64,000 nucleotides of DNA from a bacterium BMS3Abin02. GTDB lineage: Bacteria; Actinomycetota; Acidimicrobiia; Spongiisociales; UBA4744. Below the pieces are notes generated by a model that was not told the DNA's origin, did not search any database, and saw nothing but the letters and a program-made list of their open reading frames with translations. Numbering within the stretch: the first letter of the stretch is position 1; every line of letters starts with the position of its first letter. Below, piece by piece: positions 48,879 through 57,990 of the stretch. The stretch covers positions 33,818 to 97,817 of the forward strand of contig BDSU01000018.1 of the NCBI GenBank assembly GCA_002897675.1, in the 5' to 3' direction. The position numbers and the translations under genes were made by a program.

Positions 48879-49361
48879 TTGAGCAAAGTGTTCGTGTTCG
48901 CCTGCACGGGGAATATCGGCAGGTCACCGCTCGCCGCCGCCGTGGCTCGCCGGCGTCTGGCCGAGGCGTTGGGGATCTCCGAGACCGACCTGGCAGGCAA
49001 TGGGATCGAGGTGACCTCGGTGGGCACGCATGCTCCACCTCGTTTCCGCGCGGCTCGTTTTGCCATCGCCGCCGGTGATGAGGTGGGTGTCGACCTGCGA
49101 AGTCACCGTTCCAGGAGGATGAACCGGAAGCTCGCCGAGACGGTGACTCGCGTCTATTGCATGGAACAGGGTCAGGTCGAGCATCTGGTGGCGAAATACC
49201 CTGTGTTGGAGGGCAAGGTGGAGATGCTCCGACCCGATGGGGAGCCGGTGCCCGACCCGCGAGGCAAGGACCTCGACTTCCACCGAGAGGTCCGCGAGCG
49301 CATCGACGAAGCGCTCGGCCGGCGCATTCCCGAACTCGTGGCCCTCGTCGACGACGTGTAG
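48879..49361 (+). CDS. Low-molecular-weight protein tyrosine phosphatase family protein
   Basis: 160 residues starting at TTG 48879. The P-loop CTGNIGRS (Cys 9, Arg 15) and the general-acid Asp in VPDPRGKDL are both present, so it should be an active phosphatase or arsenate-reductase-like enzyme. The 20-bp gap to the alcohol dehydrogenase suggests co-transcription. Confidence 0.88.
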   Translation: MSKVFVFACTGNIGRSPLAAAVARRRLAEALGISETDLAGNGIEVTSVGTHAPPRFRAARFAIAAGDEVGVDLRSHRSRRMNRKLAETVTRVYCMEQGQVEHLVAKYPVLEGKVEMLRPDGEPVPDPRGKDLDFHREVRERIDEALGRRIPELVALVDDV

Positions 49362-49480
49362 AGGCAAGGACGGTGTAGGAAATGGCACCTCCTAATGGGG
49401 GTGTTGTGACAGGCTGGGTTCGAACCGCCGGCTGGTGAGCACTGGTGTCCCCTCCGTCCTCTCCCGAAGCCTCCAGGTCA

Positions 49481-49560
49481 CTTCTTCTCTTTGCTTCCCC
49501 CCGGGGGGAGCAAAGAGCGGGTCCGGCACTTCCCCTCGAGGGGGTGGCAAAGAGGGGGTC
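49481..49560. repeat. Dispersed intergenic repeat, diverged copy with strong hairpin
   Basis: CTCTTTGC...GCAAAGAG (49487-49494 with 49510-49517) encloses CCCCCC-GGGGGG, a near-continuous stem of about 14 bp with one bulged T. The following GCGGGTCCGGCACTTCCCC continues the resemblance to 27811-27835. The 239-bp gap 49362-49600 lies between convergent genes and holds no gene; the hairpin can serve as a two-way terminator. Confidence 0.7.
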
Positions 49561-49600
49561 GCGACGAGAACCCGGGGCAACACGACTCGCCGTCGGCTGC

Positions 49601-50617
49601 TCAGAGGAGCGGCATCACTTCGGTGGCGACTCGTTCGAGCGTCTCGACCTGCTGGGTGTACGGCATCCCGGAGAACACCGAGCGTGCCACGATGTGCAGG
49701 GGCACACCGACTCGGTCCTGCACGGCGTGGAGCCGTTCTGCGATCTGTTCCGCCGGTCCGACCAGCACCGTCGCTCGCAGCTGCTCCTCGGTGGCCGGGT
49801 CGAGTGGCGGGGGAGCGGGAATCGGCCCTGCCCGTCCGGCGGAGATCTCCATGTCCTCGTACTTCCAGCGCATGTGATGGACGTGCTCTCGAATCTCCGA
49901 CCAGCCCCGATTCGCGTTGTCGCTCGGGTAGATGATGGCGTAGTGCGCCCAGGTGAAACGATCGGGATCCCGGCCGTGGCGGCGCATCTCCTCGGTTGCC
50001 GTCTTGATCTGTGCCTCGAGGACTTCGGGGGTCGCATTGGAGAAGAAACCGTCCGCGAAACGGGCGGCCCGCCTGACTGCGGCGGTGGCACCTCCTCCGA
50101 TCCAGATGGGAATGTGTCCGGTCGGGGTGGGACGCACGGCCAGCTCGGGGAAGTCATAGACCTGTCCTTCGTGGCGAAACGGCAGGCCGGACCACGCCTT
50201 GGGGAGGATGTCGAGGATCTCGTCCATGGCTCTTCCGCGTGTGTGGAGATCGGCGCCAAAACCGGCGTACTCGATGTTGGACCAGCCGAGACCGAGACCG
50301 AGGATCAACCGTCCGCCGCTGATCAGGTCGACGACTGCCGCATCTTCCGCGAGTCGGAGAGGGTGGTGCAGCGGCGCCACGATCACGCCGGTCCCGATGC
50401 TGATCCGGGACGTGCGCGCCGCCATGGCCGCCGAGAACGGCAGCAGGGACGGCGCGTAGCCGTCGTCGACGAAATGGTGTTCGGTCGTCCAGATGGACGC
50501 GTAGCCGAGCCGTTCCGCCTCGACCGTGAGATCGAGCGCCTCTCGATAGAGATCCTCCCACGTGCGGGGGTCACCGGCGGTCCGCTGGCAGGAGATCAGA
50601 CCGACGCCCACGTCCAT
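49601..50617 (-). CDS. Luciferase-like F420-dependent oxidoreductase
   Basis: 338 residues from ATG 50617, TIM-barrel LLM family: [13 protein letters not shown] at beta-1, [14 protein letters not shown] with the paired His, [15 protein letters not shown] and [21 protein letters not shown]. Third gene of the sodX operon on the minus strand, 4 bp after the Thr-rich protein. Cofactor F420 or FMN; substrate unknown. Confidence 0.85.
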   Translation of the reverse strand: MDVGVGLISCQRTAGDPRTWEDLYREALDLTVEAERLGYASIWTTEHHFVDDGYAPSLLPFSAAMAARTSRISIGTGVIVAPLHHPLRLAEDAAVVDLISGGRLILGLGLGWSNIEYAGFGADLHTRGRAMDEILDILPKAWSGLPFRHEGQVYDFPELAVRPTPTGHIPIWIGGGATAAVRRAARFADGFFSNATPEVLEAQIKTATEEMRRHGRDPDRFTWAHYAIIYPSDNANRGWSEIREHVHHMRWKYEDMEISAGRAGPIPAPPPLDPATEEQLRATVLVGPAEQIAERLHAVQDRVGVPLHIVARSVFSGMPYTQQVETLERVATEVMPLL

Positions 50618-50621
50618 GGGC

Positions 50622-51407
50622 TCACTCCCCACAGCCGGTTCCTCCCTGGATCGACACGACCGTGCCGTCGGGCCCGCTGAGGAAACCCCACAGAACGCCG
50701 GGCTCGGGAACGGACACGTGGAAGTAGTCACCGAACTCGTCCGACTGGATGTCGACGGCGTCTCCGTACGCTGCACGAAGGTCCTCGGTCGTCGAGCCGA
50801 GCCCGATGCCCTCGGCGGTCTCGAGACCGAGCAGATCGACGTCGTAGAGGACGTAGCTGTAGAAGAAGAAGTGCCGTGTCCCTTCATTCGCCCACTGGGT
50901 TTTCGCATTCGTGTAGACGGTCGTCAGGTTCGACCAGTCCAGAACCCGGATCGAGGTACCGGGGCAGGGCCCATAGACCTGGTCCCCTTCGTTGTTCGTC
51001 GGCGGTACCCACCCCGTGTCGGTGGTCGGAGGTCCGAGAATCTCTGCGAACGACGCGATGGCCTCCTCGGCGTCGGTGCCGAACATGATCCCGTCGACGT
51101 TCTCCGGTCCGAGAATCAGGATCTCCGACGGCGGGAGCGTGGTGCCCGTCGTCGTGGTCGTCGGCTCGGTCGTCGTCGACGAGGAGGTCGTGGTCGGTTC
51201 CGTCGTCGTGGTGGTTGTCGGAGCCGACGTGGAGGTCGTCGAGGTCGTGGTGTTCGTGGAGGTCGTGGTGGTCGGCGCGGCTGCCACAGTGCTCGTAGGC
51301 TCCGTATCGGAGGACTGGTTCGTCAACACCACGATGGCCACCGCAGCGAACACGAGTACGACGGCGCCCGTGAGCACGCCGATGATGCGTCTCTGTGCCG
51401 GGGTCAC
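50622..51407 (-). CDS. Membrane-anchored protein with Thr-rich linker
   Basis: 261 residues. One N-terminal membrane helix (about 9-29), then a ~65-residue linker made almost only of Thr and Ser, then an extracytoplasmic domain of about 165 residues with two Cys (CPG and a C-terminal GCGE) that could form a disulfide. No family recognised. It overlaps sodX by 4 bp, so it is translated with it. Confidence 0.7.
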   Translation of the reverse strand: MTPAQRRIIGVLTGAVVLVFAAVAIVVLTNQSSDTEPTSTVAAAPTTTTSTNTTTSTTSTSAPTTTTTTEPTTTSSSTTTEPTTTTTGTTLPPSEILILGPENVDGIMFGTDAEEAIASFAEILGPPTTDTGWVPPTNNEGDQVYGPCPGTSIRVLDWSNLTTVYTNAKTQWANEGTRHFFFYSYVLYDVDLLGLETAEGIGLGSTTEDLRAAYGDAVDIQSDEFGDYFHVSVPEPGVLWGFLSGPDGTVVSIQGGTGCGE

Positions 51408-51889
51408 GCGATCCTCGCCGGGTTCGGCCAGTACCGTGCGATGACCGTATGGAGCAGCGCATCGACGGGAAGGGGGCCGAGTTGTCTGCTGTCACCGGCG
51501 GAGAGGCGCCGGGCATCGCCCAGGACGACGGCCTCGTGGGCGTCGAGACTCCATTCGGTGTCCGGTCCGGAGGACTCGTCGGTCCACGGCTCCTCGAGGA
51601 TCGAACCGTCGACGAGCACTCTGCCGTCTCGTATCGTCACCTGCTCACCGGGCAGGCCGATGACCCGTTTCACGAGCCAGAACTCGGGCCTGGCCGGATG
51701 TTCGAATACGACGATGTCTCCCCGCTTCGGAGTTCGCTCCCACGTCAAGACTCGGTCGCCCGGCCGGAGAGTTGGCGTCATCGAGACTTCGCTGATCTCG
51801 AAGCGAGCAAGCCGTTCGTAGACCCGCCGCGCTGCGACACCGCCGGCCAAGGCCGCGATCACTGTGCTCGTGATGCGTAGCTTTCCCAT
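51404..51889 (-). CDS. sodX: Nickel superoxide dismutase maturation protease (S26 signal-peptidase-like)
   Basis: 161 residues of the type I signal peptidase family. Catalytic Ser in EVSMTPTLRPGDRVL and Lys in VKRVIGLPGEQV, with one N-terminal membrane segment. Short S26 proteases divergent from sodN are the known SodX, which removes the Ni-SOD propeptide. ATG 51889 chosen; sodN starts 70 bp away on the other strand. Confidence 0.88.
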   Translation of the reverse strand: MGKLRITSTVIAALAGGVAARRVYERLARFEISEVSMTPTLRPGDRVLTWERTPKRGDIVVFEHPARPEFWLVKRVIGLPGEQVTIRDGRVLVDGSILEEPWTDESSGPDTEWSLDAHEAVVLGDARRLSAGDSRQLGPLPVDALLHTVIARYWPNPARIA

Positions 51890-51959
51890 GGGCGATCTCC
51901 GTTGGCGATGTCCTGAGTGTATCGTCGGCAGCGTCAGCCCATCTCGCGAGGAGGTATTC

Positions 51960-52376
51960 ATGGGCCTGTTTGCCCCCGTACGTGTCGCCCATGCCCACTG
52001 TGATCTGTTCTGCGGGGTCTATGACCCGGCGCAGGCGAAGATCGAGGCGATGTCCGTTCTCAAGATCACCGAGAAGTACCAGGCATCCGACGATCCCGTG
52101 TTTCGCGACCGTGCACTCGCCCTGAAAGAGGAGCGGGCCGAACTGGTCAAACATCATCTGATGGTGCTGTGGGCCGACTTCTTCGGACCCGAGCACGTCG
52201 CCGCGTTTCCGCAGCTTCACGATCTGTTCTGGCGTGCGATCAGGCAAGCGGGCGTCGCAAAGAAGACCGTCGACCCCGAGGACGGTCGCAGGCTGCTCGA
52301 ACTGATCGACGAGATCGCCGAGATCTTCTGGCAAACCGACAAGGCGAAGGCGATGGGTGTCTACCCGCCGAGTTGA
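51960..52376 (+). CDS. sodN: Nickel superoxide dismutase
   Basis: 138 residues. After a 12-residue propeptide (MGLFAPVRVAHA) comes the nickel hook HCDLFCGVY with the ligands His1, Cys2 and Cys6 of the mature protein. The usual hook is H-C-D-L-P-C-G-V-Y; here Pro5 is Phe. The four-helix-bundle part (ALKEERAELVKHHLMVLWADFF ending near AMGVYPPS) is normal. Dismutates superoxide after SodX cleavage. Confidence 0.93.
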   Translation: MGLFAPVRVAHAHCDLFCGVYDPAQAKIEAMSVLKITEKYQASDDPVFRDRALALKEERAELVKHHLMVLWADFFGPEHVAAFPQLHDLFWRAIRQAGVAKKTVDPEDGRRLLELIDEIAEIFWQTDKAKAMGVYPPS

Positions 52377-52441
52377 GGGCCGCGGGGTTCTCGAACTGAC
52401 GGCGGGTCGCGGAACGTGTCGACCGACGGCCGGAGGTGGCA

Positions 52442-53149
52442 GTGAGCAGTTTGTTTACGATCGAGCAGCATGATTGCGTGGCCGTCGTCACGTTCGACGA
52501 CGGCAAGGTGAACGCAATCTCTCATGCCGTTGTCGACGGATTCACAGAAACCTGGGACACCATCGAGTCCGACGAGAACGTTCGAGCCGTCGTGTTCTCC
52601 GGCCGTCCGGGACAGTTCTGCGCCGGCTTCGACCTCAAGACGATCATGCTTGGGGGTGATCGGCGAAATGAGCTCATCATGAGAGGGTGGGACCTCGTGC
52701 TGCGCCTCTTGGAGTGCCCGGTGCCGGTCGTGATCGCATGCACTGGGAACGCAGTTGCCGGAGGAGCGGCGTTGCTGCTCACCGGCGACGTTCGCCTCGG
52801 GGCGGCAGGCAATTTCAAGATCGGGTTCAACGAGGTGAGCATCGGCATACCTCTGCCCGCCATGGTGGTGGCGCTGGCCGCCGACCGGCTCGTCTCCCGG
52901 GAGGTCTTCGCGGCCACCGCGGGTGCGCGCATCTATTCGCCGGCGGATGCGATCGAAGCCGGGTTTCTCCATCGTGTGTTTCCCCCCGACGATCTTCTCG
53001 ATGGAGCTCTCGAAGAGGCCGGCAGGCTGGCGTCACTACCCGGGGATGTCTTCCAGATGACCAAGCAGGCTCTGGTCTCCCCAACGGTTCGCCGGATGCG
53101 TGAGCGCATTCCGGACGACATGGAGCTGCTTGCCCGTATCGGGGGCTGA
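52442..53149 (+). CDS. Enoyl-CoA hydratase/isomerase family protein
   Basis: 235 residues, crotonase fold. The oxyanion-hole strands are QFCAGFDLKTIM and ACTGNAVAGGAALLLTGD. In the second site the catalytic Glu pair of true hydratases is not clear, so an isomerase or other crotonase activity is possible. GTG 52442 lies 5 bp after GGAGG. The gap 53150-53340 after it holds no gene. Confidence 0.88.
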   Translation: MSSLFTIEQHDCVAVVTFDDGKVNAISHAVVDGFTETWDTIESDENVRAVVFSGRPGQFCAGFDLKTIMLGGDRRNELIMRGWDLVLRLLECPVPVVIACTGNAVAGGAALLLTGDVRLGAAGNFKIGFNEVSIGIPLPAMVVALAADRLVSREVFAATAGARIYSPADAIEAGFLHRVFPPDDLLDGALEEAGRLASLPGDVFQMTKQALVSPTVRRMRERIPDDMELLARIGG

Positions 53150-53340
53150 TCGAGCCGCCGGTCTTCGTCACGGTGTTGTTTCGGGGGATCGGAGGCTCTT
53201 CGGTCATCCTGGTCGGTATCTCATGTTTCGTGCTTTGCATCGCGACAGAGCATCGGTGCGGGGCCGCGAGGCGGGCATCGCAGCGCCTGCCGGCTGTTGG
53301 ACACCGCCGAAATGCGTGCGAAGTGTTGCTCGGCGGGCTC

Positions 53341-54987
53341 CTACAGGGCCGTGTCGTCCAGTTTGGTGAACAGCGGGCCGATCTCGCCGAGGCGAGCGCC
53401 CTCAGGAACATCGGGCCGGCGCAATCCGCCCTTTCCGGCCTTCAGTCCGAGCATGTCGTGGAGACGAGCCGACGTGAACGGCAGATAGGGCAGGAAGCCG
53501 ACACCCAGTCCGGCGATCGCCGAAAGCGCAGTCCAGAGAATCGTTGCGGCGCGTTGCCGGTCCTGCTTGATGACCTTCCACGGTTCCTGGGCGTTGAGGT
53601 AGGCGTTGACGGCTTGCGCCCCTTGCATCACGGTCCGCAGCCCCGAGCGCAACTCGACGTGCTCGATGAGATCCGCCTCGTCGGAGAGCGTCCGATCGAT
53701 CGTGTCGAGGAGCTCGCGATCCTCGGCGGCGAGCGTCCCGGGCGTGGGAACCATTCCGTCGAAACTGCGAGCCGTCAGGTTCAGGACCCGGTTCACGAGG
53801 TTCCCCCAGGTGGCGACCAACTCTTCGTTGATACGTCGTACGATCTCGTCGTCGGACAGGTCGGTGTCGTTCTGCTCGGGAAGCGACGCCGCGAGTGCGT
53901 AGCGCAATGCGTCGGGCTCGAGCCGCTCGGTGTACCAGGTGATGGACCTTCCGATCCCGCGGCTGGCCGATCCCTTCTCCCCTTTGAACGTCACATACTG
54001 GTTGGCAGGGACGTCGGTCGGCAGGTTGAGCCCCTCGTACCCCATGAGTTGACACGGCCAGATGACGGCATGGAAGACGACGTTGTCCTTGCCGATGAAG
54101 TAGTACGACTCGGCTTCCGGGTCCTCCCACCAGGCTTGCCAGGCTTGCGGATCGCCGGTCCGCTGTGCCCACTCCTTGGCAGCGGACAGGTAGCCGATGA
54201 CGGCCTCGAACCACACGTAGATACGCTTGCCCTCTCCCAGATCCGAGAACTCGGGAGGAAGCGGGATTCCCCAGGTCAGATCCCGCGTGATCGCTCGATC
54301 GTGCAGGCCGTCCTTCGTGAATCCGATCGCCATGTTCTGGACGTGCTTGCGCCAGCCCTGTCGTGATTCCAGCCATGCCAACAGGCGTTCCTCGAACGCG
54401 GACAGACGCAGGAAGTAGTGCTCGGTCTCACGCATCACCGGCGTGGTGCCGGAGAATCGGCTACGAGGATCGATCAGATCCTCGGGGTCGAGCTGGCGGC
54501 CACAGTCGTCGCACTGATCGCCGCGCGCCCCCGTGTATCCGCAGAACGGGCAGGTGCCTTCGACGTACCTGTCGGGCAGAAAACGTTCCGCTTCGGCGTC
54601 GTAGAACTGTGGTGTCGACTTGGCGACGATGTACCCGTGCTCGTGGAGACGCCGGAAGACGTCCCAGGTCACCTCGCGGTGATTGTCGGTTCCTGTCGTC
54701 GTGTACAGGTCCCACGAGATACCGAGACTCTTCCAGTTGGAAAGGAACTCCTGGTGGTACCGGTCGACGATAACCGCCGGTTCGACTCCCTCCTGATCGG
54801 CGCGTACGGTGATCGGGGTCCCGTGAACGTCGCTTCCGGAGACCATCAGGACCTGGTTGCCCGCCAGACGGTGGTAGCGGGCGAAGATGTCGGCCGGGAG
54901 ATACGCACCAGAAAGGTGGCCGAGGTGACGCGAGCCGCTTGCGTACGGCCACGCGACGGCGACGAGGATGTGCCGAGAACCACTCAT
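53341..54987 (-). CDS. metG: Methionyl-tRNA synthetase
   Basis: 548 residues, class Ia. HIGH motif is HLGH (21-24), zinc knuckle C146/C149 and C159/C162, anticodon-binding domain (NEELVATWGNLVNRVL). The KMSKS loop is unusual, KGSASR at 338-343 in place of K-F/M-S-K/S-S. No C-terminal EMAP-like domain. Full length for the short form. Confidence 0.95.
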   Translation of the reverse strand: MSGSRHILVAVAWPYASGSRHLGHLSGAYLPADIFARYHRLAGNQVLMVSGSDVHGTPITVRADQEGVEPAVIVDRYHQEFLSNWKSLGISWDLYTTTGTDNHREVTWDVFRRLHEHGYIVAKSTPQFYDAEAERFLPDRYVEGTCPFCGYTGARGDQCDDCGRQLDPEDLIDPRSRFSGTTPVMRETEHYFLRLSAFEERLLAWLESRQGWRKHVQNMAIGFTKDGLHDRAITRDLTWGIPLPPEFSDLGEGKRIYVWFEAVIGYLSAAKEWAQRTGDPQAWQAWWEDPEAESYYFIGKDNVVFHAVIWPCQLMGYEGLNLPTDVPANQYVTFKGEKGSASRGIGRSITWYTERLEPDALRYALAASLPEQNDTDLSDDEIVRRINEELVATWGNLVNRVLNLTARSFDGMVPTPGTLAAEDRELLDTIDRTLSDEADLIEHVELRSGLRTVMQGAQAVNAYLNAQEPWKVIKQDRQRAATILWTALSAIAGLGVGFLPYLPFTSARLHDMLGLKAGKGGLRRPDVPEGARLGEIGPLFTKLDDTAL

Positions 54988-55017
54988 GGCCGCGCAGCGT
55001 ACCAGGCGGGCCTCTGC

Positions 55018-55911
55018 CTACGGCACCACCGGCCGGGTGGTGTCGGTGCGGTCCACCATCACGACTCCCACGAGGATCAGGACTGCCGCGACACCGATGG
55101 CGGCGGTGAGGCGTTCGGACAGGAAGACTGCCCCGGTGATCAGGCTGACCAGGGGAACGAGATAACCGATCAGCGAGGCGCGTGTTGCGGTGGTCTGTTG
55201 CACGACCCAGAGAAACCCGATGAACGGCAGGACGGTTCCGATCGTCGCCAAGTATCCGAGCAGCCCCCACGAGACCGCGCCGATCGAACCGATCGCCGTC
55301 GTCCCGAGGACCTCGGCCACGATCAGCGACGCGCCGGCGCCGACGACGAACTGCGGACCCGCGAGCTCGGAGACGCTGTAACGCTGCGTGTAGGTGCGGC
55401 TCAGCACACCGCCGAGTGAAGCCAGGGCGATTCCCAGGCCGGACCAGGCGACACCGACCAGCGGGTCGCCTCCGACGATGCCGCTCTCGCCGGTTGCGAT
55501 CAGCACGGCCACGCCGGAGAACGCGACAACGAGACCGCCAAGCTTCTTGGCGCTGAACGGTTCGTCGGCGAGGAGGAAGTGCGCCCACACCGCCGTCGCG
55601 ATCGGTACGAGCGTTACGAGCAGGCCCCCGAGGCCGGCAGAGATGTGCTGGAGGCTCAGGGTGAAGAAGATCGTCGGTCCCGACATGTTCACGATTCCGA
55701 TGGCCAGTCCCGCGAGCCACGCTCCACGGTTCGCCGTCAGGCCTCTTCGCCACAGGAGCCATCCGACCAGCAGGAAGGCGGACAGCAGGTAGCGGATGGA
55801 GATCAGGGTGAACGGATCGACGCCGTGGAGCAGGACGCTGCGCGTGGCGACGCCGCCGGTACCCCACCCGAATGCTGCGAGCAGCATCGCGATCCAGATC
55901 TTCCTGTTCAC
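55018..55911 (-). CDS. EamA/DMT family transporter
   Basis: 297 residues, ten predicted membrane helices in two EamA repeats. GTG 55911 gives MNRKIWIAMLLAAFGWGTGGVAT. The second repeat includes GYLVPLVSLITGAVFLSERL, typical of the family. Probably a metabolite exporter; cargo unknown. Confidence 0.9.
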   Translation of the reverse strand: MNRKIWIAMLLAAFGWGTGGVATRSVLLHGVDPFTLISIRYLLSAFLLVGWLLWRRGLTANRGAWLAGLAIGIVNMSGPTIFFTLSLQHISAGLGGLLVTLVPIATAVWAHFLLADEPFSAKKLGGLVVAFSGVAVLIATGESGIVGGDPLVGVAWSGLGIALASLGGVLSRTYTQRYSVSELAGPQFVVGAGASLIVAEVLGTTAIGSIGAVSWGLLGYLATIGTVLPFIGFLWVVQQTTATRASLIGYLVPLVSLITGAVFLSERLTAAIGVAAVLILVGVVMVDRTDTTRPVVP

Positions 55912-55948
55912 CGCAGGCAGACTAGGTGTGTCGCGCGTGGACGCCGCC

Positions 55949-56530
55949 CTATCGCCTGCGGGCTCCCCAGCGCCGCACGACGTACAACCAGAGCGGTCCC
56001 GGATCCCGGGTCTCGGGAATCGGGTCGGCGGGCGGGACGGGTTCGGGCCGAGGTACCGGCGGCGGTTTCGCGGCGTCCTCGAGGCGACCTCGCAGCTCTC
56101 TGACCCGTTCCTTGAGGAACTGGGCTTCGGTCTCGGCCTTTGCCGCCCGCTCGCGGGCGTCGGCGAGCTGCTGTCCCGCCTCATGCAGATTGCCGAGCTG
56201 GTTGAGGATCCGTCGCCACTCGTCGATCGGGACGAGCATGGACCCCTCTGGGACCGGTGGTTCGGGCGGAGTCGGCGGTGGTGCCTGGGCCCGAGGTGTC
56301 TGCCGGGCATGCGATTGCGGATGTCCGAGGTGGCGTGCCCGCTCGATCACGTCGTCCCTCAGGACCAGCCGTGACTCACCATCCAGCTTCGTGGAGACCT
56401 TGCGTTTGCGCGCCCAGTTCCGGATGGTTCTTGTGGGAACGCCGGCGAGGTCCGACGCCTGCTCGAGTGTGATCCAGCCACGTGGCGGTGGGGGAGGGCT
56501 GGGACTCTGCCAGACGAATGCGGGGTCCAT
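55949..56530 (-). CDS. HTH protein with coiled coil, divergent from the microcompartment genes
   Basis: 193 residues. A MerR/excisionase-like helix-turn-helix (GWITLEQASDLAGVPTRTIR, about 18-37), a Pro-rich linker, a coiled coil (about 115-150), another Pro-rich segment and a basic tail (RRWGARRR). It starts 80 bp from rpiB on the opposite strand, so it is the natural candidate for regulator of the BMC locus, but this is only inferred from position. Confidence 0.7.
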   Translation of the reverse strand: MDPAFVWQSPSPPPPPRGWITLEQASDLAGVPTRTIRNWARKRKVSTKLDGESRLVLRDDVIERARHLGHPQSHARQTPRAQAPPPTPPEPPVPEGSMLVPIDEWRRILNQLGNLHEAGQQLADARERAAKAETEAQFLKERVRELRGRLEDAAKPPPVPRPEPVPPADPIPETRDPGPLWLYVVRRWGARRR

Positions 56531-56610
56531 GTGTCTTGAGGTTAGTGCGACGGTTCGGCGGTCGTTGACGTCGACTGCTTGTCGTGTGCCGATTCCCCTA
56601 GGATGCTCCT

Positions 56611-57165
56611 ATGCCTTCGGAGCAGGAAGTACGTGAGCTGGTTCGCTCCGCCGTCGAAGCTCTGACCAAGTCTGCACCTTCCCCGGCGTTGCCGACCGAA
56701 ACCGTTTCAGGTCCAATCGCCATCGCCGTGGGGGCGGACCACGGGGGCTTTCCCTTGAAGGAGAAGATCGCCTTTTCGTTGAGGGAACGCGGCTACGACG
56801 TCCATGACTGCGGGACCAACAGCAGCGAGCCGGTCGACTACCCGGAGTTCGCCCACGCGGTTGCCCGACTCGTCGCCGACGGGACGTGTCGATGGGGGAT
56901 CATCGTCGACGGAGCCGGCATCGGATCCTGCATCGTCGCCAACAAGGTGCCGGGCATCAGAGCGGCGCTGAGCTATGACCTGTCTTCGGCCCGGAACAGC
57001 CGGGAACACAACCACGCTAATGTCCTCACTCTCGGCGCAGGCCTGATCGGAACCGGCCTCGCGATGCAGATCGTGGAGGAATGGCTGGCGACCGAATGGG
57101 GTCCAGGACGCCACGAACGACGAGTGGGATTGATCACCGAGATCGACCGCAGGTACCGCACATGA
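56611..57165 (+). CDS. BMC-associated RpiB-like sugar-phosphate isomerase
   Basis: 184 residues: an N-terminal amphipathic helix (SEQEVRELVRSAVEALT, an encapsulation-peptide type tag), a ~15-residue linker, then RpiB (AIAVGADHGGFPLKE). At the catalytic loop the usual C-G-T-G-I-G-M-S reads D-G-A-G-I-G-S-C, so the standard Cys is Asp100 and a Cys (C107) is shifted seven residues on. His in the NHANVL motif is kept. Would interconvert ribose 5-P and ribulose 5-P or a related sugar phosphate. Confidence 0.88.
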   Translation: MPSEQEVRELVRSAVEALTKSAPSPALPTETVSGPIAIAVGADHGGFPLKEKIAFSLRERGYDVHDCGTNSSEPVDYPEFAHAVARLVADGTCRWGIIVDGAGIGSCIVANKVPGIRAALSYDLSSARNSREHNHANVLTLGAGLIGTGLAMQIVEEWLATEWGPGRHERRVGLITEIDRRYRT

Positions 57166-57986
57166 CGAACGAAGAGCTGATCGAGGCCATCACGAGGGAG
57201 ATTCTCGTGGGCCTGCGTTCGGATGAGGAGTTGTGTGACGGTGCGTGCGCATCCCACAGTCCGAACAAGGTCCGCGAAGTCGTCGCCAACGGGGCGAATC
57301 GGGTGTCCTACCACGGGTCCGGAGCCGACGTTCCTCGAGACCTCGCCAAGTACATCGATCACACGCTGCTGAAGCCCGACGCCACCGCAGACGATATCGA
57401 CCGTCTGTGCGCGGAAGCGGTCGAATACGGTTTCGCGGCCGTGTGCGTCAATCCGTTCTGGGTCAGGCAGTGCAAGACGAACCTGCGGGGCACCGACGTG
57501 AAGGTCGCCTCCGTCGTCGGGTTTCCCCTCGGTTCCACACCGGCCGAGATCAAGGCGTTCGAAGCGCGGCGGGTCATCCGTGACGGGGCAACGGAGATCG
57601 ACATGGTGATCAACATCGGGGCGCTCCGATCCGGCGACTACGACCTGGTGCGCGACGACATCGCGAAAGTGTCGGACGCGTGTCACGAATCCGGGGCGCT
57701 CAACAAGGTGATCATCGAAGCGGCGCTGCTCACCGACGAGGAGAAGGTGATCGCGTCGTCGCTGGCAAGCGAGGCCAAAGCCGACTACGTGAAGACGTCG
57801 ACGGGTTTCGCATCGAGCGGGGCCACCGTGCACGACGTGTTGCTGCTGCGCGAGACCGTTGGGCCGAAGATGGGGGTGAAGGCGGCCGGTGGTATCCACA
57901 CGGCCGAGGACGTGCGAGACATGGTGGCGGCCGGAGCGACGAGAATCGGCGCATCGGCAGGCGTTCAGATCGTGACCGGAGGTTGA
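57162..57986 (+). CDS. deoC: Deoxyribose-phosphate aldolase, BMC-targeted
   Basis: 274 residues. Cleaves 2-deoxyribose 5-phosphate to acetaldehyde and glyceraldehyde 3-phosphate. The Schiff-base Lys is K211 in [10 protein letters not shown], and [10 protein letters not shown] and GFPLGSTP are intact. The first ~60 residues are extra compared with usual DeoC and begin with the amphipathic helix [16 protein letters not shown], an encapsulation-peptide type tag, followed by a Cys-containing linker. Overlaps rpiB by 4 bp. Confidence 0.95.
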   Translation: MTNEELIEAITREILVGLRSDEELCDGACASHSPNKVREVVANGANRVSYHGSGADVPRDLAKYIDHTLLKPDATADDIDRLCAEAVEYGFAAVCVNPFWVRQCKTNLRGTDVKVASVVGFPLGSTPAEIKAFEARRVIRDGATEIDMVINIGALRSGDYDLVRDDIAKVSDACHESGALNKVIIEAALLTDEEKVIASSLASEAKADYVKTSTGFASSGATVHDVLLLRETVGPKMGVKAAGGIHTAEDVRDMVAAGATRIGASAGVQIVTGG

Positions 57987-57990
57987 CCGA

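Noticed and set aside
49405..49435. T-loop-like GGGTTCGAACC suggesting a tRNA
   Set aside because: No acceptor stem, D-arm or anticodon arm can be built around it at proper distances.
53173..54366. Plus-strand frame of about 400 codons across metG
   Set aside because: Most of it is antisense to metG. The first ~170 bases lie in the gap after the crotonase gene and show no ribosome site or recognisable domain.
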